Shown: positions 5,826-8,922 of the stretch, piece after piece
Layout: each line of letters begins with the position of its first letter
How positions within the stretch are numbered: position 1 is the stretch's first letter
DNA from: Chloroflexota bacterium
GTDB taxonomy: Bacteria; Chloroflexota; Limnocylindria; Limnocylindrales; CSP1-4
Direction of reading: 5' to 3'
NCBI GenBank assembly: GCA_025935655.1
Contig: JAICUV010000136.1
Coordinates: 1 to 8,922 of the forward strand
DNA: 8,922 nucleotides
Program-made: the position numbers and the translations under genes
Notes under the pieces: generated by a model
Told to the model about the DNA's origin: nothing
Database searches by the model: none
The model's input: the letters and a program-made list of their open reading frames with translations, nothing else

Positions 5826-6722
5826 ATGCGAATGCCGCTCCGCCTCCTGTCGATCATCACCGTCACGGCCGCCATCGGCGCCTGTGGGACGGGTGCGCCG
5901 TCCGCGGAGCCCACCTCGCCCGCGGCGCCTTCCGGCTCACCAGGGCCCTCCGCCGCACCGTCGGCCGCCTGGCTCCGCGCCTCGACGACACAGGCCATCC
6001 CCCCGGTCAACGCATTCGCGGTCCCGGACACGGCGGACATCACGGCGGACGGCCGCTACGTGACCGTCGGGCCGGTGGACGCGATGTACCCCGGCCCGCT
6101 CCTGCCGAACCTGCGGGAGCGCCCGATCACGGACGCCGGGCGGCAGCGGATCGTCGACGAGGCGAGGCGGCTCGGGCTGCTCGGCGGCGAGACGGACTTC
6201 ACCGGCGGCGGGCGTCCCGGCGGCATCACGGGCCATCTCGCGCTCACCGTCGACGGGAGCCGCGTGACGCTGATCGGCGACCCGACGGCGCAGATGCAGT
6301 GCATCACGACGCCGTGCGACCCGCCCGCGGGGACGCCGGCGGCGTTCGCGGACCTGTGGGCCAAGCTCGCCGAGCCCACCGACTGGCTGGGCGCCGACCT
6401 CGGGGCCGAGGTCGCGTTCGTGCCCAACGCGTACGCCCTCCTCGTCCGCCCCGCGCCGGTCCCGGAGGGCGGCCCCAGCACACCGGTCGTGCTGCCGGTG
6501 GCGCTCGACCTCTCGACGTTCGGGGTCCCGGTCGCCGGCGGCACCTACCGCTGCGGGACGGTGGAGGGGGCCGACGCCGCGACGCTGCGGCCGGTGTTCG
6601 AGGCGGCGAACCAGACCACGCAGTGGATCCAGGGCCCGGCGATGAGCGCGACCTTCGGGCTCACCGTCCGCCCGATCGTCGCGGACGAGGACCCGTGCGC
6701 GGAGACCTTCGGCGGGGGCTGA
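5826..6722 (+). CDS. Predicted lipoprotein, unknown function (298 aa)
   Basis: The N-terminus is a lipoprotein signal: Arg residues, a hydrophobic core (LLSIITVTAAIGA) and a lipobox ending at Cys20. A Pro/Ser/Ala-rich linker (about 21-50) tethers the mature domain outside the membrane. The rest looks like a soluble extracellytoplasmic domain with four further cysteines (159, 164, 243, 291) that could form two disulfides. Segments such as VDAMYPGPLLPNLRERPIT (84-102) and RCGTVEGADAATLRPVFEAA (242-261) resemble hypothetical proteins I associate with high-GC Gram-positive-type bacteria, but I know no function. The start at 5826 is preferred over an in-frame ATG at 5751 because GAGGT lies 7 nt upstream and the signal peptide begins there. 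It is transcribed divergently from the exporter operon and converges with the next gene, leaving a 21-bp gap. It is probably a monocistron. Confidence 0.85.
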   Translation: MRMPLRLLSIITVTAAIGACGTGAPSAEPTSPAAPSGSPGPSAAPSAAWLRASTTQAIPPVNAFAVPDTADITADGRYVTVGPVDAMYPGPLLPNLRERPITDAGRQRIVDEARRLGLLGGETDFTGGGRPGGITGHLALTVDGSRVTLIGDPTAQMQCITTPCDPPAGTPAAFADLWAKLAEPTDWLGADLGAEVAFVPNAYALLVRPAPVPEGGPSTPVVLPVALDLSTFGVPVAGGTYRCGTVEGADAATLRPVFEAANQTTQWIQGPAMSATFGLTVRPIVADEDPCAETFGGG

Positions 6723-6743
6723 CGAGGTCCTGCAGCCCGGCGC

Positions 6744-7322
6744 TCAGGGCTCTCGGCGCATGACGACCCGCGGCGTCCCGGCCCGCGCCCCCGACGTGGT
6801 CTCCGACGCGAGCTCGAACCCGCTGCGCTCGAACATCGACTCGGTCCCCGTGTGCAGCCCCGGCGCCGAGACCTTCCCGCCGCCCGTCCGGACCGGGTAC
6901 CCCTCGACAAGGCGTGCGCCGTGCTCGCGGGCGTACGCGACCGCAGCCTCGAGGAGGGCCCCGGCGACGCCGCTCCGACGCGCGTCTCTCGCCACGACGA
7001 AGCAGTTGACGCTCCACACCGCCTCGCCGGGGAGCTGCGGGATCGTGCGCGAGGCGGCGAGTCGCGGGAAGTCCTCCCGCGGCCCGAGCCCGACCCAGCC
7101 GACGGCGCGCCCGTCCCGGACTGCGACGAGCCCAGGCGCGGGCTCCGATCCCACCAGGGCCTCGAGATCCGCGCGGTTCTCCTCGGCCGTGGTGTTCGTC
7201 CAGTTCGCGTTCCGCTTGCGCCACCACTGGCACCAGCACCACCTGGGGTCACCACCCGCCGAGAACAGCGCGGCGATCAGCGGCCAGGCGGCGGGGGAGG
7301 CGGGGAGGATCTCGATCTCCAT
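6744..7322 (-). CDS. GNAT family N-acetyltransferase (192 aa)
   Basis: This is a single-domain acetyl-CoA-dependent acetyltransferase with unknown acceptor. The central strand AVWSVNCFVVARDARRSGVA (101-120) carries the acetyl-CoA loop R-x-x-G-x-A at 115-120, followed by the long helix ALLEAAVAYAREHGA (122-136). MFERSGFE (163-170) is the usual late GNAT segment. An unusual Cys/Trp cluster, RWCWCQWWRKR (27-37), lies near the N-terminus and may shape the acceptor site; it recurs in a GNAT subfamily I recognise by pattern only. The ATG at 7322 has no clear Shine-Dalgarno, so translation may be weak or use a short leader. It follows the secreted-protein gene by 59 nt and contains no domain similar in layout to the tandem GNATs at 1-2086. 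The stop converges on the lipoprotein stop. Confidence 0.88.
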   Translation of the reverse strand: MEIEILPASPAAWPLIAALFSAGGDPRWCWCQWWRKRNANWTNTTAEENRADLEALVGSEPAPGLVAVRDGRAVGWVGLGPREDFPRLAASRTIPQLPGEAVWSVNCFVVARDARRSGVAGALLEAAVAYAREHGARLVEGYPVRTGGGKVSAPGLHTGTESMFERSGFELASETTSGARAGTPRVVMRREP

Positions 7323-7351
7323 GGACGCAGTCTGCGCATCGGCTCGCCGGA

Positions 7352-7369
7352 TCGCGACAGGAATTGCGC
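7352..7369. repeat. 18-bp intergenic motif, copy 1
   Basis: TCGCGACAGGAATTGCGC matches 8451-8468 at 16 of 18 positions. This copy lies 30-47 bp upstream of the GNAT start at 7322, in the gap after the secreted-protein gene. The location upstream of genes suggests a regulator or promoter element, but its function is unknown. Confidence 0.5.
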
Positions 7370-7381
7370 ACGGTACGCGGT

Positions 7382-7783
7382 TCAGTAGTACCGCTGATCA
7401 CATGTGAAGCTGCGCTGCAGCTCGATGCCGTGCGGGCCGTAGACCGTCACGGTGCCCTCGAGGAGCTCCGGGACGTAGGCATCGTCCGGGGTCAGCACCG
7501 CGACCTGTGAACCCTTTGGGCGGTCGACGCTGGTGATCCAGGTCATGTAGGGGTCGGTCCACCAGAACACCACGCTCGAGGGGCGCACGCCTTCCCATGA
7601 CACCGTGGTGTACGGGAGCTCGGAGGAGCCAGGGTACAGCGGAATCACGCACGTGGCGGCCGTGATGACGGGTACTGGCTTCGCGCCGAGGACTGTCCCG
7701 ACGCCGCCGGACGTCGCGAGGACCGCCCCCAGCGCGAGGCCACCGAGCCCGCGGAGTGCGATCCTGGTCCGTGACGAGGTCAT
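7382..7783 (-). CDS. Secreted protein of unknown function (133 aa)
   Basis: The ATG at 7783 (GAGG 5 nt upstream) opens a typical Sec signal peptide: MTSSRTR, then a Gly/Ala/Leu-rich core to about residue 33, with likely cleavage near VLGA-K (34/35). The mature part is about 99 residues with only two cysteines, Cys45 and Cys128, near its ends; a single disulfide closing a small beta-rich domain is plausible (pattern TTVSWEGVRPSSVVFWW, then GTVTVYGPHGIELQRSF). No catalytic motif or known family is seen. An in-frame GTG at 7996 overlaps the PIN-gene stop (GTGA) and would add 71 residues; it is rejected because it buries the signal peptide. It lies between the PIN and GNAT genes on the same strand, with gaps of 209 and 59 bp, so co-transcription is uncertain. 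Confidence 0.75.
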   Translation of the reverse strand: MTSSRTRIALRGLGGLALGAVLATSGGVGTVLGAKPVPVITAATCVIPLYPGSSELPYTTVSWEGVRPSSVVFWWTDPYMTWITSVDRPKGSQVAVLTPDDAYVPELLEGTVTVYGPHGIELQRSFTCDQRYY

Positions 7784-7992
7784 GTGCGCCTCGCGGCAAG
7801 CATGGCCGATTCGGTCCAGCCGATCGATGGTTCGATCGCGCGAGGCACGTCCGGCCGTCCTGCGAGCCGTGATCCTGGGCGCTCCCTCGCGGCGCCGCAT
7901 CGGTCGATCGACCCACATGCCATGCACGCCCGACCACCCATCGTCGCCGTGCGTCGTGGCGTGATGGACGGCCATCCCCGCCTGGCCGGGGA
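7784..7992. other. 209-bp gap with GATCGA palindromes
   Basis: No convincing gene is seen here. CGATCGA (7821-7827) and TCGATCG (7832-7838) form a 7-bp inverted repeat with a 4-nt spacer, and 7902-7913 (GGTCGATCGACC) is a perfect 12-bp palindrome. Both are built on the core TCGATCG or CGATCGA and lie 38-130 bp upstream of the secreted-protein start, where operators could sit. They could also be chance in a sequence rich in CGATCG. Confidence 0.35.
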
Positions 7993-8394
7993 TCACCCGT
8001 CGAGCAGGGCCTCGTACGGTGCGAGCGGGACGACGCCCTCGGCGCAGCGGGCGAGGTCCGCGTCCAGGGTGACGAAGGCGTCGGCCTGGAGCTGGGTGAG
8101 GGCGAGGTACTCGGCGTCATATGTCGACGCCCAGCCGAGCCGGGTCGCGATGTCCCAGGCGCGTCCGCGAAGGACGCCGTCGCCCAGGAGGCGGATCTGC
8201 ATCCGCCCGATATGGGCGAGCTGCGCTCGGGCGTCGCCGGCCGGGAGCTCGCCGCGGTGGACGGCCTCGTGGAGGGTCGCGAGGACCTGCGAGCGGAGGA
8301 GGGTCGGGGCGACGAGGTGGTGTCCGGCCCGGACCTCGACGCCGTCGCGAGCGAGGCGGATGGCGACGCCCGAGTCGATCACGAAGCGGGTCAT
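7993..8394 (-). CDS. PIN-domain protein, VapC-like (133 aa)
   Basis: The protein fits a PIN-domain ribonuclease of the VapC type, which cleaves RNA using a cluster of acidic residues and Mg2+. Visible acidic residues are Asp7 (VIDSGVAI), Asp93 in ASTYDAEYLALTQLQADAF (89-107) and Asp111/Asp113 (TLDADLA). The second conserved acid, normally Glu in a segment like APxLLxxEV, appears as Gln36 (APTLLRSQVLATL, 29-41), which may alter activity or be normal for this subgroup. Length and the C-terminal layout are ordinary for VapC. The usual antitoxin gene just upstream is missing: the 123 bp to the RidA gene holds no credible frame, and no small gene follows. It is therefore an orphan toxin, a domesticated RNase or a partner of a distant antitoxin. 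The ATG at 8394 lacks a strong ribosome site. Confidence 0.85.
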   Translation of the reverse strand: MTRFVIDSGVAIRLARDGVEVRAGHHLVAPTLLRSQVLATLHEAVHRGELPAGDARAQLAHIGRMQIRLLGDGVLRGRAWDIATRLGWASTYDAEYLALTQLQADAFVTLDADLARCAEGVVPLAPYEALLDG

Positions 8395-8517
8395 GGGCGG
8401 TGGCTCGAAGCGGCGCGCATGGGCACATTCTGGCCCGGCCCCTTGTCAGGTCGCGGCAGGAATTGCACGATGCGGCATTGCGTTCGCGGGGCACGCCGGC
8501 GTCCTGCCAGCCCCCCG
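8395..8517. other. Gap between RidA and PIN genes, no antitoxin seen
   Basis: This 123-bp stretch contains the second copy of the 18-bp motif and no open frame with a ribosome site that could encode an antitoxin. It presumably carries the promoter of the PIN gene; no convincing -35/-10 pair was found. Confidence 0.5.
8451..8468. repeat. 18-bp intergenic motif, copy 2
   Basis: TCGCGGCAGGAATTGCAC differs from the copy at 7352-7369 at two positions. It lies 57-74 bp upstream of the PIN gene start at 8394. Both copies have the same orientation relative to the downstream minus-strand gene. Confidence 0.5.
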
Positions 8518-8865
8518 TCAGCGGGCGGCGATGCCGGCGATCTCGACCTTGTACGCAGGGGTGGCGAGGCGGGCCTCGACGGTGGCGCGGGCCGGCTTGT
8601 TCGCCTGGTCCACCCACTCGTCCCACGCCCGGTTCATCTCGGCGAAGGTCCCGATGTCCGGCAGCCAGACGTTGACCGACAGCAGCTTCGACTTGTCCGA
8701 GCCCGCGGCCGCGAGATGGGCGTCGATCTGGGCCAGGATGTCGCGCGTCTGCTCGTACACGCCGGCGTCGGCGTCGCCGCTCGTGTGGCCGGCGAGGAAC
8801 ACCAGGTCGCCGAACACGACGGCCTCGGAGAAGCGGACGCCCGGATCGATGCGCTGGATGGACAC
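8518..8865 (-). CDS. RidA family protein (YjgF/YER057c/UK114)
   Basis: RidA-family proteins are small cytosolic trimers; the archetype hydrolyses reactive enamine/imine intermediates such as 2-aminoacrylate formed by PLP enzymes. The 115-residue length fits. Visible family features are the N-terminal FSEAVVFGDLVFLAGHTS (12-29), the middle helix EQTRDILAQIDAHLAAAGSD (38-57), VNVWLPDIGTFAEMN (64-78) and the C-terminal PARATVEARLATPAYKVEI (91-109). Arg93 matches the catalytic Arg of active RidA members. Glu108 lies in the conserved end motif. The start is GTG at 8865, with GGGAG about 5 nt upstream; there is no in-frame ATG nearby. The gene is the first of the minus-strand series leading to the PIN, secreted and GNAT genes, but 123 bp separate it from the PIN gene. 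Subfamily assignment (RidA versus Rid1-7) needs alignment. Confidence 0.92.
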   Translation of the reverse strand: MSIQRIDPGVRFSEAVVFGDLVFLAGHTSGDADAGVYEQTRDILAQIDAHLAAAGSDKSKLLSVNVWLPDIGTFAEMNRAWDEWVDQANKPARATVEARLATPAYKVEIAGIAAR

Positions 8866-8922
8866 GTGCTCTCCCGATGCAGTGCGGCGAAGGGGCCGCG
8901 AGCTCCCATGATGGCCGTCGCG

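Noticed and set aside
6723..6752. Bidirectional terminator between the convergent lipoprotein and GNAT genes
   Set aside because: Only a 5-bp AGCCC/GGGCT pairing with an 8-nt loop and no U-tract is seen, which is too weak to call.
7784..7996. GTG at 7996, overlapping the PIN-gene stop, as start of the secreted protein
   Set aside because: The signal peptide would become internal; ATG 7783 has a GAGG ribosome site and begins the signal peptide directly.
1..8922. CRISPR arrays, tRNA genes, insertion sequences or phage attachment sites
   Set aside because: No regularly spaced repeats, cloverleaf-like segments, transposase or integrase motifs, or terminal inverted repeats were found on either strand.

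Overview
The window is very GC-rich, with strong G/C bias at third codon positions, GTG and TTG starts alongside ATG, and AGGAGG-type ribosome binding sites. It has no rRNA, tRNA, transposase, integrase or CRISPR array. Composition and gene content suggest a chromosomal segment of a high-GC bacterium, either an actinobacterium or a high-GC Chloroflexota lineage. That placement is inference, because no marker gene settles it.

Region 1 (minus strand, about 5721 down to 1) looks like one operon. It starts with a good promoter (TTGACG - 18 bp - TACGAT, 5692-5721). About 350 nt of untranslated leader follows, containing a candidate 28-codon upstream ORF (5551-5637), a hairpin 4 nt after its stop, a hairpin plus U-rich intrinsic terminator (5479-5518) and three more hairpins. 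Then come an ABC ATPase (4381-5334), a small basic protein of unknown function (4102-4359), a perfect 12-bp intra-operon hairpin (4056-4084), an ABC-2 permease (3225-4028), the ribosome-assembly GTPase RsgA (2083-3225) and two tandem-domain GNAT acetyltransferases (1070-2086 and 1-1073, the latter cut by the window edge). Permease-rsgA-GNAT-GNAT are joined by 1-nt or 4-nt stop/start overlaps, so they are almost certainly co-translated. A terminator inside the leader means the whole set is probably controlled by transcription attenuation, as known for several antibiotic-inducible resistance genes. Exporter, ribosome-maturation factor and acetyltransferases together suggest a stress or resistance cassette aimed at translation inhibitors; this is a hypothesis.

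Region 2 (plus strand, 5826-6722) is a divergently transcribed lipoprotein with a clear lipobox, a Pro/Ser-rich linker and four cysteines besides the lipidated one. Its promoter lies back-to-back with the operon promoter.

Region 3 (minus strand, 8865 down to 6744) holds four small genes: a RidA-family protein, a PIN-domain (VapC-like) protein without a recognisable antitoxin, a secreted 133-residue protein of unknown function and a 192-residue GNAT acetyltransferase. The last gene converges on the lipoprotein gene. An 18-bp motif (16/18 identical) lies upstream of both the PIN gene and this GNAT gene, and the 209-bp gap between the PIN and secreted-protein genes carries GATCGA-based palindromes.

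The most interesting item is the highly structured leader in front of the exporter-RsgA-GNAT operon.
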